64,000 bases of DNA from Sphingomonas crusticola (GTDB taxonomy: Bacteria; Pseudomonadota; Alphaproteobacteria; Sphingomonadales; Sphingomonadaceae): positions 3,302,073-3,366,072 of the forward strand of contig NZ_QTJP01000001.1 in NCBI RefSeq assembly GCF_003391115.1, read 5' to 3'. Numbering within the stretch: position 1 is the first letter of the stretch; every line of letters starts with the position of its first letter. Below, one piece after another: positions 27,424-35,687 of this stretch. The position numbers and the translations under genes are program-made. Below the pieces are notes generated by a model, which saw only the letters and a list, made by a program, of their open reading frames with translations, searched no databases and was not told where the DNA came from.

Positions 27424-27443
27424 ATGTTAATGATATTTAACAT
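27424..27443. promoter_or_regulatory. operator-like palindrome 2 (membrane protein/XRE operon)
   Basis: Inverted repeat ATGTTAATGATATTTAACAT: perfect 7-base arms around TGATAT. It overlaps or follows a possible -10 (GATGAT, 27420-27425, 17 bases after TTGACA) and ends one base before the ribosome binding site GGAG at 27445-27448. Shared consensus with palindrome 1 is ATGTYRA-N6-TTRACAT. Confidence 0.68.
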
Positions 27444-27455
27444 CGGAGTCGCGCC

Positions 27456-27866
27456 ATGTCCTTCCGCTATAAAAGCGCCTTGCTCTCGCTCGTCAGCCTC
27501 GTCCTGATCTACGGCTGGTTCTTCGTCGCCTTGCTATATGATCGGCATGCCGATCCTGCCCAGATGATGATGCGTCTCGCCGGTTCCGTGCTGCTGACGG
27601 CCGCGATACAGATTGTGGGTCACATCATCATCGCACTGACGTCCTCAGACAAATATAGCGCCATGGATGAGCGTGAGCGTGGCTTCGATCGTCGCGGGAC
27701 CAGCGTGGGCTATTATGTCCTGATATTGGGCGCCCTCTGCGCGGTCGCTACGCTCCATCTTGGCGCTCACGGCCCGGACATCGGCTATGCTGTGGTACTT
27801 GCGATCGTGCTTGCCGAATGCGCGCGTCAGGCGCTGTTCCTGGTCCTTCATCACAAGGCGGTATGA
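27456..27866 (+). CDS. four-helix membrane protein (DUF2178-like)
   Basis: 136 residues with four predicted membrane helices at about 8-28, 38-62, 85-103 and 108-132. Between helices 2 and 3 is a charged cytoplasmic loop, MDERERGFDRRGTS, resembling the DERE motif of DUF2178-type proteins, which are typically encoded next to a small XRE regulator. GGAG lies 8 bases before the ATG. Its stop overlaps the XRE start by 4 bases. Two matched palindromes cover its promoter. Function unknown. Confidence 0.78.
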   Translation: MSFRYKSALLSLVSLVLIYGWFFVALLYDRHADPAQMMMRLAGSVLLTAAIQIVGHIIIALTSSDKYSAMDERERGFDRRGTSVGYYVLILGALCAVATLHLGAHGPDIGYAVVLAIVLAECARQALFLVLHHKAV

Positions 27867-28069
27867 TGTTTCCGATCGCAAACAATGTGCGTGTCGAGCG
27901 TGAGGCGCGCAACATGACGCAGAGCGATCTGGGAGCGGCGATTGGCCTGACGCGGCAGACCGTCGCGGCGATCGAACAGCGGCGCTATTCGCCTTCGCTC
28001 GAGGCCGCGTTCCGGATCGCGCGGCTGTTCGGCCTCGGCATCGACCAATTATTTCAGTGGGAAGAGTGA
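27863..28069 (+). CDS. small XRE-family transcriptional regulator
   Basis: 68 residues that are essentially one Cro/C1 helix-turn-helix: VRVEREARNMTQSDLGAAIG, then LTRQTVAAIEQRRYSPS as the recognition helix, then a tail ending LGIDQLFQWEE. Stand-alone regulators of this size with the F/LFxxE end are usually partners of small membrane proteins. ATG 27863 overlaps the membrane protein stop; the ATG at 27866 is equally possible. Likely autorepressor at the two palindromes upstream. Confidence 0.9.
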   Translation: MMFPIANNVRVEREARNMTQSDLGAAIGLTRQTVAAIEQRRYSPSLEAAFRIARLFGLGIDQLFQWEE

Positions 28070-28104
28070 CGCATCCGAAACGGTCCGCGGGACGTTAGTG
28101 GGGG

Positions 28105-28986
28105 GTGAGCAAACTTCCCCGTAGCGCCGCCCTGATCGTCAACACCAAGTCACGCACGGGCGAGAAGGCCTTTCGCGATGCCTGCCGGCTTTTGAAGGAG
28201 GCTGGCGTCGATCTCGTGATGGCAAAGGCGGTCAAAAATCCCGCCAAGCTGCCCGACGAGGTCAAGAAGGCGGTCAATGCCAAGGTGCCGATGGTGATCG
28301 TTGGCGGGGGCGATGGCTCGATCTCATGCGCGGTCGACCATGTCGTCGGCACCGATACCGTATTTGGGTTGCTGCCGCTCGGTACCGCAAACAGCTTCGC
28401 ACGCTCGCTTGCCATTCCGCTCGACATCGCCGGAGCGGTCGCCGTGCTCACCGAAGGAAAGCGCAAGAAGGTCGATCTCGGCATGATCGACGGCGATTAT
28501 TTCGCCAATTGCGCGGCGATCGGCCTCTCGCCGTTGATCGCCGAAACGGTGCCGCATGATCTCAAGAAATGGCTCGGCCGACCCGGCTATCTCGGTTGGG
28601 CGGCGGTTCAATTGGCACGCTTCAAACCTTTCCTGCTGACGGTCGGGGAGGGCGCGTCCGCCGTGACGATCGACGCGCTCGAGGTCCGCATCGCGAATGG
28701 TCGCTATCAGGGCGGCACCGAATTGATCGAGACCGAGGTCGGCGATGGCGACATCGTGATCCAGGTCATCGAAGGTCAGCGACGTTTCAAATTGCTCTGG
28801 AGCTGGGGCCTGAGCCTGGGTGGGCCAGGCCCGGTGCGCGGAACGGTACGCGAATTTCGGGGTCGCGAATTCCGCATCGCCACCGATCCGCCGCTTCCTA
28901 TCTCGATCGACGGAGAGGTGCTGGCGCAGACTCCGGTCACAGCCAAGCTTGCGCGGCACGCGATCGTGATGGCAGTGCCGGCCTGA
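28105..28986 (+). CDS. diacylglycerol kinase-family lipid kinase (YegS-like)
   Basis: 293 residues from GTG 28105 (GGGG just upstream). DAGK catalytic domain: nucleotide loop VIVGGGDGSISCAV near 60 and LLPLGTANSFARSL near 90; the C-terminal beta-sandwich domain ends with the PISIDGE(V) segment near 272 that carries family Asp/Glu. These enzymes phosphorylate diacylglycerol, phosphatidylglycerol or sphingoid-like lipids. In a sphingomonad, a sphingoid substrate is possible but not shown. Its stop overlaps the DUF4169 start (TGATG). Confidence 0.9.
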   Translation: MSKLPRSAALIVNTKSRTGEKAFRDACRLLKEAGVDLVMAKAVKNPAKLPDEVKKAVNAKVPMVIVGGGDGSISCAVDHVVGTDTVFGLLPLGTANSFARSLAIPLDIAGAVAVLTEGKRKKVDLGMIDGDYFANCAAIGLSPLIAETVPHDLKKWLGRPGYLGWAAVQLARFKPFLLTVGEGASAVTIDALEVRIANGRYQGGTELIETEVGDGDIVIQVIEGQRRFKLLWSWGLSLGGPGPVRGTVREFRGREFRIATDPPLPISIDGEVLAQTPVTAKLARHAIVMAVPA

Positions 28987-29210
28987 TGGGCGATGTCATC
29001 AACCTGCGCCGGGCACGCAGGGCGCGGCAGCGATTGTCGGCGGGTGAGTCGGCGGCGCAAGCGCGCGCCTTTCATGGCCGCACCAAGGCCGAGCGCCTGG
29101 CCGCGCAGGCCGAAACCGAGCGGCTGACACGCCATGTCGAACAAAGCCGCCTTGAAAAATCGGCTTCAGACGGCGAGGCCGGATCGATCCTTAAGGAAAA
29201 TGCTGATTAG
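28986..29210 (+). CDS. DUF4169 family small basic protein
   Basis: 74 residues, highly charged, beginning MGDVINLRRARRARQR and containing the family hallmark FHGRTKAERL near 38. It is predicted to be almost entirely helical and probably coiled. DUF4169 proteins are found in alphaproteobacteria and have no known role. It overlaps the lipid kinase stop by one base and is 59 bases before the PLD-like gene. Confidence 0.84.
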   Translation: MGDVINLRRARRARQRLSAGESAAQARAFHGRTKAERLAAQAETERLTRHVEQSRLEKSASDGEAGSILKENAD

Positions 29211-29269
29211 ATAGCGGAGGTTCATCCAGGCGAACCTAATGAGGCCGCGATTCGCGTCGGAGTAATCGC

Positions 29270-30349
29270 ATGTTGGCCGTTTTCGACCAGCAACTCGCCG
29301 AGCATGATGTGCCGGATATGCCCGGCGAAGTAAGCGGCGTCTTTTTCGGCGACCCCGCCCGGCCAGGGCGGTTGCGTGACCTGCTCGAAGCACGGGTCGA
29401 TGCCGTGCCCGCAGGGGGCGAGATTAGCTGGGTCACCTATTATTTCCGCGATCAGCGGCTCGCCGATGCCCTGGTTCGTGCGCACCGGCGCGGCGTACGC
29501 GTGCTGGTTTCGGTCGAAGGCGCGCCGCGGGTGCGCTCGGCCAACCGTGCAGTGATCGAGAAATTGAGCGATACCGAATACGGGATCGGCGAAGGCCTGC
29601 GCGTAGTGAAGCGCGGCCTCTTCCGCCACCTGCACGAAAAGCTTTATTGCTTCAGTCATCCGCAGCCGGCGGCCTTGGTCGGATCGTTCAACCCGTCAGG
29701 CAATCAGCCCGAAGACCCTCGCATCGTCCGCGAGATCGGCGATCAGGACCGGGGACATAATTTCCTGGCGGAGGTGACCGGTGCGGCGGTGGCGCCGCTG
29801 ATCGAGCATGCCCGCGCGCTCCACAGCCATACGCAAAGTCTGTTTGATCATTTCCCGCCGCGGTCCAACCCGATCGTCACCCACAAGCTGCGTGCCTATG
29901 TCTTTCCGCGTCTCAACAGCCCGCTCGACTCGCTGCTCCGCCGGCTGCAGTCGGGCTCGCGCCTGCGTATCGCGGCATCGCACCTGCGTGACGGCGGCGT
30001 CGCCGCCACCCTGGTGATGCTGGCGGCGGCGGGCGTGCATGTCGAGCTGCTGACGGAGGCTACCGAGCGGCGCGTGCCGCCTCGCATCGAACAGCAATTG
30101 GTGGCGAGCGGCGTTGCGTTCATGCGCTATCGCCATCCGGATGAGTTGCCGATGCACAACAAGTTCGTCCTTGCCGAAAGCCCGGAGGGGCGGTGGTCGG
30201 CATTCGGCAGCTTCAACCTCACACGCACGTCCCGCTGGCTCAATTCGGAGCTGCTCATGGTGAGTGAGGACGATCATGTCTTCGATGCCTTCGCCGGCCG
30301 CTGGGATGCGATGAAATCAGAGATGGCCGAGACGATCCGCTCGGCATGA
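29270..30349 (+). CDS. phospholipase D-like protein with altered HKD motifs
   Basis: 359 residues with two PLD half-domains. First motif HEKLYCFS near residue 123 followed by GSFNPSGN; second motif HNKFVLAE near 294 followed by GSFNLTR. Both keep His and Lys and the downstream GS.N, but the Asp of HxKxxxxD is Ser in the first and Glu in the second. The architecture resembles cardiolipin synthase/phosphatidyltransferase-like members without membrane helices. Start ATG 29270 follows a weak ribosome binding site. Its stop overlaps the next gene by 4 bases, suggesting joint action on a lipid or polymer. Confidence 0.82.
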   Translation: MLAVFDQQLAEHDVPDMPGEVSGVFFGDPARPGRLRDLLEARVDAVPAGGEISWVTYYFRDQRLADALVRAHRRGVRVLVSVEGAPRVRSANRAVIEKLSDTEYGIGEGLRVVKRGLFRHLHEKLYCFSHPQPAALVGSFNPSGNQPEDPRIVREIGDQDRGHNFLAEVTGAAVAPLIEHARALHSHTQSLFDHFPPRSNPIVTHKLRAYVFPRLNSPLDSLLRRLQSGSRLRIAASHLRDGGVAATLVMLAAAGVHVELLTEATERRVPPRIEQQLVASGVAFMRYRHPDELPMHNKFVLAESPEGRWSAFGSFNLTRTSRWLNSELLMVSEDDHVFDAFAGRWDAMKSEMAETIRSA

Positions 30350-31449
30350 CGGCACCGGTCGCGTTCCTCTTCCTGGGGGAAACGCTCCTCATTCCGCACC
30401 TTTTCCCGATCGCCGAAGCGCTTGCATCGGCGGGGGTACCGGTCGATCTTTGGGTCAGCACGTCGGTTCATGAGGCGCTCCTCGGCCGTTGGGCGGCAAG
30501 CGATCAGATCCGCATCCGCCGCGCGCCCGGGTTCAGGGCCGTCCCCGACGCCGCGGACGGCCGCAATCCGCCGCTGCCGTTAAAGCCGCTAATGCTTGCG
30601 CGCATGATCCCGCATTTGTTGCGCACGCCGGTGGCGGTGTGCGCCGAACAGACCAGCTTGTGGCTGCCAACCTTGCTGCCTTTGCGGACCAAATTCGTGA
30701 AGACCGCGCATGGCGCCGGATCGATGATGGCGCGCGCGGATCGCCGGCGCAGGGCGCCACGGCTGACATTGGTGCCGGCGGAAGGGGAGAGGGAGGCGCT
30801 CGCCCGCCATGGCGTCGATCCGGCCACCATCCGGGTGACCGGTTATATCAAGGCGGCGTTCCGGCACCGCACGCCACCGCACCAATGGTTCGACGAGCGT
30901 CGTCCGATCATCCTCTATACGCCGCATTGGCAGCCGCATCGCTCGTCTTGGCCCGCGTGGGGCAGAAGGATCGTGGCTGAACTGGCAGCGCAGGATCGCT
31001 ACAATGTGATCCTCGCGCCGCACCAACGGCTGGCCGAGAAAGCGCCAGAGGTGCGCGAAGTGCTGCGGGCGGTAGCGTCGCTGCCGCACGTCCATTGCGA
31101 TCTCGACAGTTTCGCGATGGTGGATGGCAGCTATACCGCCGCCGCCGACATCTATCTCGGCGATACGTCGAGCCAGGCGATCGAATTCATGGCGCAGCCC
31201 CGGCCGTGCATCTTCCTCAACCCGACGCGCGAACGATGGGACGATGATCCCTCTTACGCGCAATGGCGCGGCGGCCAGGTGATCGACAGGATCGACGATC
31301 TTCTGCCCGCGATCGGCCGCGCGCCGGCCCAGCAAGCCGGTTTGGCCTCGCGTCAGGCGGCGATCGCGCGCGCGTCCCTCGGGGACACCAGCGGGGCCGC
31401 CCCGCAACGCGCCGCCGAGCTCATCCTTGAGCTGATCGAGCGCGGCTAA
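30346..31449 (+). CDS. CDP-glycerol glycerophosphotransferase-like / glycosyltransferase-like protein
   Basis: 367 residues, GT-B-like layout. N-terminal half starts VAFLFLGETLLIPHLFPIAEAL; the C-terminal half has ILYTPHWQPHRSS near 192, PHQRLAEKAPEV near 225, and SYTAAADIYLGDTSSQAIEFM near 262, all characteristic of the CDP-glycerol glycerophosphotransferase (TagB/TagF) fold. Gram-negative sphingomonads lack teichoic acid, so the acceptor must differ. It starts inside the PLD-like stop codon (ATGA), so the two act together or at least are co-translated. Confidence 0.8.
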   Translation: MTAPVAFLFLGETLLIPHLFPIAEALASAGVPVDLWVSTSVHEALLGRWAASDQIRIRRAPGFRAVPDAADGRNPPLPLKPLMLARMIPHLLRTPVAVCAEQTSLWLPTLLPLRTKFVKTAHGAGSMMARADRRRRAPRLTLVPAEGEREALARHGVDPATIRVTGYIKAAFRHRTPPHQWFDERRPIILYTPHWQPHRSSWPAWGRRIVAELAAQDRYNVILAPHQRLAEKAPEVREVLRAVASLPHVHCDLDSFAMVDGSYTAAADIYLGDTSSQAIEFMAQPRPCIFLNPTRERWDDDPSYAQWRGGQVIDRIDDLLPAIGRAPAQQAGLASRQAAIARASLGDTSGAAPQRAAELILELIERG

Positions 31450-31461
31450 GGCAGGGTCGTT

Positions 31462-32712
31462 TTACGAGAGCTCGTCGAGCTCAAGCAGGACAAGCAGGGC
31501 CGCGCGCGCGGCTTCGATATTGGTCCATAAGTCAGGGTCGGCCAGGGCATCGGGGGCGATGCTGTCGGGCCAATATTGCTCCACCAGCGCCGCGATGCGG
31601 TCGAGCCGGTCCTCATCGACCAGGAAGCGCTGATCGATTGTCGCCGGATCGGCCACCACCCGCAGGCGCAGGCAGGCCGGGCCGCCGCCATTCGCCATCG
31701 ATTGGCGGACGTCGACCAATTCCAGCCGCCGGATCGGTCCGTTGCCGGCGACCATCTCGTTAAGCCAATTCCACACCGATGGCGTCTCGCGCGCTTCGCC
31801 AGGCAGGATCAGCGCCTGTCCGCCTTCGGGCAGGGTCACGAGCTGAGCGTTGAACAAATAGGAGCTGATCGCGTCGCAGAGCGGCACTGCACTCGCCGGC
31901 ACCTCGATGATCGCGACATCGGGCAGGATCCGCCGCAAATCCGCATAGAAGGTTGCAGCATCGGCGAAAGCCTGTTCGTGCGCGAACAACGTCAGCCCGT
32001 CGGCGACAGCGACCACGTCATTGTGGAATGCCCCCGCCGCGATCGCGACTTCCGACTGCGCTACGTGGAGCGTGCGCGCCGGGTCGAGGCCGTGGGATCG
32101 GGCGATGGCGCGGCCCGCTTCGGCATGCTGGCGGACGGGAAAGCCGCCGCCGGCGAATCCGTGCACGAAAATCTCGACGCCCGGCGCATCGGGCCCGGGC
32201 GCGAGGCGCATATGATTGGCCGCACCCTCGTCGCCGAAGGGCGGCGGAACCGGTGCGTGCACGGCGAAGGCGGGATTCGCGAAGGCGATGCGGAACTGCG
32301 CCAACGTCTCCGGCCATTCATGGCTGCGATGCGGCATCGTCACGAGATTGGCGACGGTCAAGTGGCAGCGCCCGTCCGCGGTATCGGCGGCGGGCGAGAC
32401 GGTGGCGGCGTTGGCGGCCCACATCGGCGACGCCGAAAGCGCCGCGGCGCGCAACCACGGTGCCGCGTCGCCGACGTTGGTGGCGAGGCTCGCGAGCCAG
32501 CGATGATCCGGGCGCCGGTGCGGGAGAAACAGGCCTTGCGTCAGCCCCAGCGCGAGATTGGCGCGCATCTTGGCGATGCCCTGCAAAGCCGCCGCACGCG
32601 GATGCGCGACCTTGCCGGCATTGGCGCTGGCGGCGAGGTTGCCAGGACTGAGGCCGGCATAATTGTGGCTGGGACCGATCAGCCCGTCGAAATTGATCTC
32701 GCGCACGCCCAT
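31462..32712 (-). CDS. astB: N-succinylarginine dihydrolase
   Basis: 416 residues, full length. It begins with the family signature REINFDGLIGPSHNYAGLSPGN, has LFLPHRRPDHRWLA near 61, the His-containing HNDVVAVADG near 232, and the C-terminal NGGGPACLRLR holding the catalytic Cys near 352. Succinylarginine dihydrolase converts N2-succinylarginine to N2-succinylornithine, ammonia and CO2, the second step of the AST arginine catabolic pathway. Its start overlaps the astA stop by one base. astC, astD and astE are not in this window. Confidence 0.94.
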   Translation of the reverse strand: MGVREINFDGLIGPSHNYAGLSPGNLAASANAGKVAHPRAAALQGIAKMRANLALGLTQGLFLPHRRPDHRWLASLATNVGDAAPWLRAAALSASPMWAANAATVSPAADTADGRCHLTVANLVTMPHRSHEWPETLAQFRIAFANPAFAVHAPVPPPFGDEGAANHMRLAPGPDAPGVEIFVHGFAGGGFPVRQHAEAGRAIARSHGLDPARTLHVAQSEVAIAAGAFHNDVVAVADGLTLFAHEQAFADAATFYADLRRILPDVAIIEVPASAVPLCDAISSYLFNAQLVTLPEGGQALILPGEARETPSVWNWLNEMVAGNGPIRRLELVDVRQSMANGGGPACLRLRVVADPATIDQRFLVDEDRLDRIAALVEQYWPDSIAPDALADPDLWTNIEAARAALLVLLELDELS

Positions 32713-33722
32713 CAGCGCGCCGTATGCAGGATCGTGTCGCCGATCGTCACGCCCAAGGCTTCGGCACTGGCTGCATCGACACCTAGTTCGCCGGTGAGTG
32801 ACACCTGGCCCAATGTCGCGCGGAACTGGGCGAGCCGGCCGGCCGAGAGGATCGCGCGCTGGCCGTCCTCGGCGGTGATGCTGTCCACCGTCGCTTCCAC
32901 CGCCTCGCGCACGGTGCGCACGCGGTCCGTCGCGACCGTCATGGTCGGCCCGCCGTCGAAAATGTCGATATAGCCTTCGGCGGTGAAGCCTTCATCCTCC
33001 AGCATGCGCATCGCGGCGCGGCCATTGGGATGGGGGACGCCGATGACGGCACGCGCGGCTTCGGTCAGCATCGCCTGATAGATGGGATGCTTGGGCATCA
33101 GATCGGCGATGAACTGGTTGCCGCGGACCGCATTGAAGGCGTCGGCCTCGCGAAACGTCATGCCGAAGAAGCGCCCAGCCAGTCCGTCCCAGAAGGGGGC
33201 ATTGCCAGCTTCGTCGATCACGCCGCGCAACTCGGCGAGCAGGCGGTCGGCAAAACGCGCACGGTGCCGGCGGATGAAGAGGTAACGGCTGCGCGCCAGC
33301 AGCATGCCAAGACCGCCGGCGCGATAGCGGGGATGGAGGAACAGGCCACCGACTTCCGATGACCCTTCAAGATCGGTCACCAGGGTCAGCATGTCGGCGC
33401 GAAAGATGCGGCCAAGCTCGGCGGACTGCTGGGAGACCGCGCCGAGGCGATAGGAATAGAAAGGCTGGCTCTCGCCGACGCGTGCCATGATCTGGGCGGT
33501 GCCGGCGACACGGCCGGTTTCCAGATCCTCCATCATCAGCACATAGAGATGATCGCCGGGCGTATCTTCCTCCCGCTCGATCGCGGCGTCGGATCGGGCT
33601 AGCTTGGCGGCAAGCGCGTCGCGATGGGCGGGAAGGTTGGTGAAGCCGCCGCCCGTGAGCTTCGCCATCTCATAGAGCGCGTCGATGTCCTTGGCGCGGG
33701 CGATGCGGACGACGACCGACAT
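32712..33722 (-). CDS. astA: arginine N-succinyltransferase
   Basis: 336 residues, GNAT-related AstA family: RIAKGxD-type start (VRIARAKDIDALYEMAKLTGGGFTNLP), FYSYRLG near 92, GLFLHPRYRAGGLGMLLARSRYLFI near 128 as the acyl-CoA-binding region, and GRFFGMTFREAD near 188. It transfers succinyl from succinyl-CoA to arginine, opening the AST pathway continued by astB. It overlaps both the DUF481 gene upstream and astB downstream by single bases, so all are likely one transcript. Confidence 0.94.
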   Translation of the reverse strand: MSVVVRIARAKDIDALYEMAKLTGGGFTNLPAHRDALAAKLARSDAAIEREEDTPGDHLYVLMMEDLETGRVAGTAQIMARVGESQPFYSYRLGAVSQQSAELGRIFRADMLTLVTDLEGSSEVGGLFLHPRYRAGGLGMLLARSRYLFIRRHRARFADRLLAELRGVIDEAGNAPFWDGLAGRFFGMTFREADAFNAVRGNQFIADLMPKHPIYQAMLTEAARAVIGVPHPNGRAAMRMLEDEGFTAEGYIDIFDGGPTMTVATDRVRTVREAVEATVDSITAEDGQRAILSAGRLAQFRATLGQVSLTGELGVDAASAEALGVTIGDTILHTAR

Positions 33723-34666
33723 CAGAAAGCGTAAACCAGGGTCGCGCGTCCGATCGTGTCGAGCGAATTGCGGCCCTCGAGATTATCCTGCTCATATTGC
33801 ACATTGTAGGACAGCCGCGCCTTCAGCTTGCCGATCAGCCGCGTGTCGATCGCGGTCGTCGCGGTGGCGGTGGTGTCGCCGGTCTCGATGAAGACGGACG
33901 CGTCCTGGCTGAAACTGAGCGTCGGGCTCAGCGCGAAACGCGCAGCAAGCGAGGCGCGGCCCGCCAACGTGGTACGATCGACCTGACCGACGAAATCGGT
34001 CTCGCGGATGGCAGGGCCGCCTTCGATATCGAGCTTGCCCGAAGCATTCTTGAACGCGGTCACGCCGATGCCGGCACCTGCCGTCTCACGGTTCGAATAG
34101 CCGAGCGAACGATCGCGCTCATATTGGACCAGCCCATAAGCATAGAAATCGTCATTCCATTTATAGCTCGGCTGGTAGGCGACCAGCATGCGGTCGGTCG
34201 TGGTGTTGCCGTCGGTGCGTTGATAGTCGATCCGGCCGGCAAAGCGCTGCCGCCAGCGTAGTCCGTCGCGGTTGAGCCGGGCGGACGCATAGAGGCCAAA
34301 CACTTGCGAGCTTCCGGTCGAACGGCTCGCGCCGAATTCCAGCTCGCCCTTCCAGATTTCGAAGAACGTGGCCGCCGCGATGCGGGCCTGTTCGCGCAGC
34401 TGCTCGTCACGGCGGCTCGAGGCGAGTACCGCCGCATTGCCGGCGGCAAGCCGGTCGATCTCGGCGATATCGTCGGGGAAAGTCGCCTTGGCCACGCCGA
34501 CGACGGCCTTGATGGTGGCATCGTCGCCGGTGCGGTAGGCGGCCGCGAGCATCGCCGCGATCGTGTCGGTCGGCGCGATCGGGCGGGCGGCGAGCGCGGT
34601 CGGCGCATCGGCCAGCGCCGGGCTGCTCAAAACCAGGAAAGTCAGGAAGCAGGGCAGGCGTCGCAT
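33722..34666 (-). CDS. DUF481 (YdiY-like) outer-membrane-type protein
   Basis: 314 residues. Signal peptide 1-19 (ending SPALA). Residues 20-95 are helical; residues 100-314 are made of alternating amphipathic strands (GELEFGASRSTGSSQVFGLYASARL and so on) ending in a terminal aromatic, TLVYAF, as in outer-membrane beta-barrels. This matches DUF481, a putative salt-induced outer-membrane protein family. It sits between rppH and astA on the same strand; why it is linked to arginine catabolism is unclear. Confidence 0.84.
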   Translation of the reverse strand: MRRLPCFLTFLVLSSPALADAPTALAARPIAPTDTIAAMLAAAYRTGDDATIKAVVGVAKATFPDDIAEIDRLAAGNAAVLASSRRDEQLREQARIAAATFFEIWKGELEFGASRSTGSSQVFGLYASARLNRDGLRWRQRFAGRIDYQRTDGNTTTDRMLVAYQPSYKWNDDFYAYGLVQYERDRSLGYSNRETAGAGIGVTAFKNASGKLDIEGGPAIRETDFVGQVDRTTLAGRASLAARFALSPTLSFSQDASVFIETGDTTATATTAIDTRLIGKLKARLSYNVQYEQDNLEGRNSLDTIGRATLVYAF

Positions 34667-34678
34667 AACATCCTCCTC

Positions 34679-35158
34679 TCAGGCGCGCTGGGCGATCAGG
34701 GGCGCGAATTCCTCCAACACGTCCCGATAGAGCTGTTGCTTGAACGGCACGATCATGGCGGGGAGATCGCGTGGATCGGCCCATTTCCAGGCGCGGAATT
34801 CCGGATGCGGCGTCTCCAGCGTGATATCCTCGTCCCGGCCCGTGAAGCGCATCAGGAACCAGGTCTGGCGCTGGCCGCGATAGCGCCCTTTCCACAATTT
34901 GCCGACCAGTTCGGGTGGAAGATCATAATCGAAAGTGCGTGACGCCCGGGAGACGATCTCGACCATGTTGCGGCCGATTCCGGTCTCCTCCTCCAGCTCG
35001 CGCAGCGCTCCGTCTTGCGGGTCTTCCCCCGGATCCAGGCCGCCTTGCGGCATTTGCCAGGCATCAGCTTTGTTATCGATTCGTTGCCCGACCCACACCT
35101 TGCCGACGGTGTTGAGCAGCATGATGCCGGCGGCGGGGCGATAAGGAAGCGTGTCCAT
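34679..35158 (-). CDS. rppH: RNA 5'-pyrophosphohydrolase (Nudix)
   Basis: 159 residues. The Nudix box is complete: GGLDPGEDPQDGALRELEEETGI near residues 39-61, with REVxEE-type catalytic glutamates. N-terminal YRPAAGIMLLN and the WQMPQGG stretch, plus a C-terminal FKQQLYRDVLEEF helix, are the RppH/IalA signature. It removes pyrophosphate from the 5' end of transcripts and starts RNase E-dependent decay; it may also cleave dinucleoside polyphosphates. DUF481 follows after 12 bases. Confidence 0.92.
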   Translation of the reverse strand: MDTLPYRPAAGIMLLNTVGKVWVGQRIDNKADAWQMPQGGLDPGEDPQDGALRELEEETGIGRNMVEIVSRASRTFDYDLPPELVGKLWKGRYRGQRQTWFLMRFTGRDEDITLETPHPEFRAWKWADPRDLPAMIVPFKQQLYRDVLEEFAPLIAQRA

Positions 35159-35249
35159 ATAATCCGCTTGGGTCAGATCGGCGGGCGGATCAAGATTGTG
35201 TTCAGGCGGCGAGGGCCACTATGGCGGGCCATCCTTGGAGCACAGACCC

Positions 35250-35687
35250 ATGACGCGCATCCTATCTCTCGCCTTGCTGCTGGTCGCAGGCGCGGCCGAG
35301 GCGGCTCCGACCGCGGCGGCTCCTGCCGCACCGGCGACGACGTCAGCTCCGGCTCCCAAACGCTTTCCCGGGGTATCGGACGCGGGCAATGCGATATTGG
35401 CCAAGGCGCAGACCGCCCCCGATCCCCAGTTCCAGGCCTTGGGAAAGCAGGTCCGGGCGGCGCATGACCAGCTGATGAGCGCGGTGATGGCCCCGGTGAT
35501 CGATGTCGACAAAGTGACGGCGGCGCTGCGTCAGGAAGAGGCCGCGCAGGCGCAGATGCGGACCTATAATAATGACCGGATGCTGAGAGCGGTGAAGCAA
35601 TTGCCCGAGGACGATCGCGGCACCTTCCTGCGCACGCTCATCCTGTCGCGGCGTTCGTCTAATCCGGCACCGGCCCCTCAACCCTGA
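35250..35687 (+). CDS. secreted helical protein, heavy-metal-sensor/Spy-like
   Basis: 145 residues from ATG 35250, after which a signal peptide (MTRILSLALLLVAGAAEAAP) is clear. A Pro/Ala linker (20-37) leads into a helical region, with QALGKQVRAAHDQLMSAVMAPVIDVDKVTAAL near 65-95 and DDRGTFLRTLIL near 125, the layout of periplasmic Spy/CpxP/CnrX-like proteins. That class assignment is tentative. Its last 29 bases overlap the 3' end of the convergent SDR gene. Confidence 0.68.
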   Translation: MTRILSLALLLVAGAAEAAPTAAAPAAPATTSAPAPKRFPGVSDAGNAILAKAQTAPDPQFQALGKQVRAAHDQLMSAVMAPVIDVDKVTAALRQEEAAQAQMRTYNNDRMLRAVKQLPEDDRGTFLRTLILSRRSSNPAPAPQP

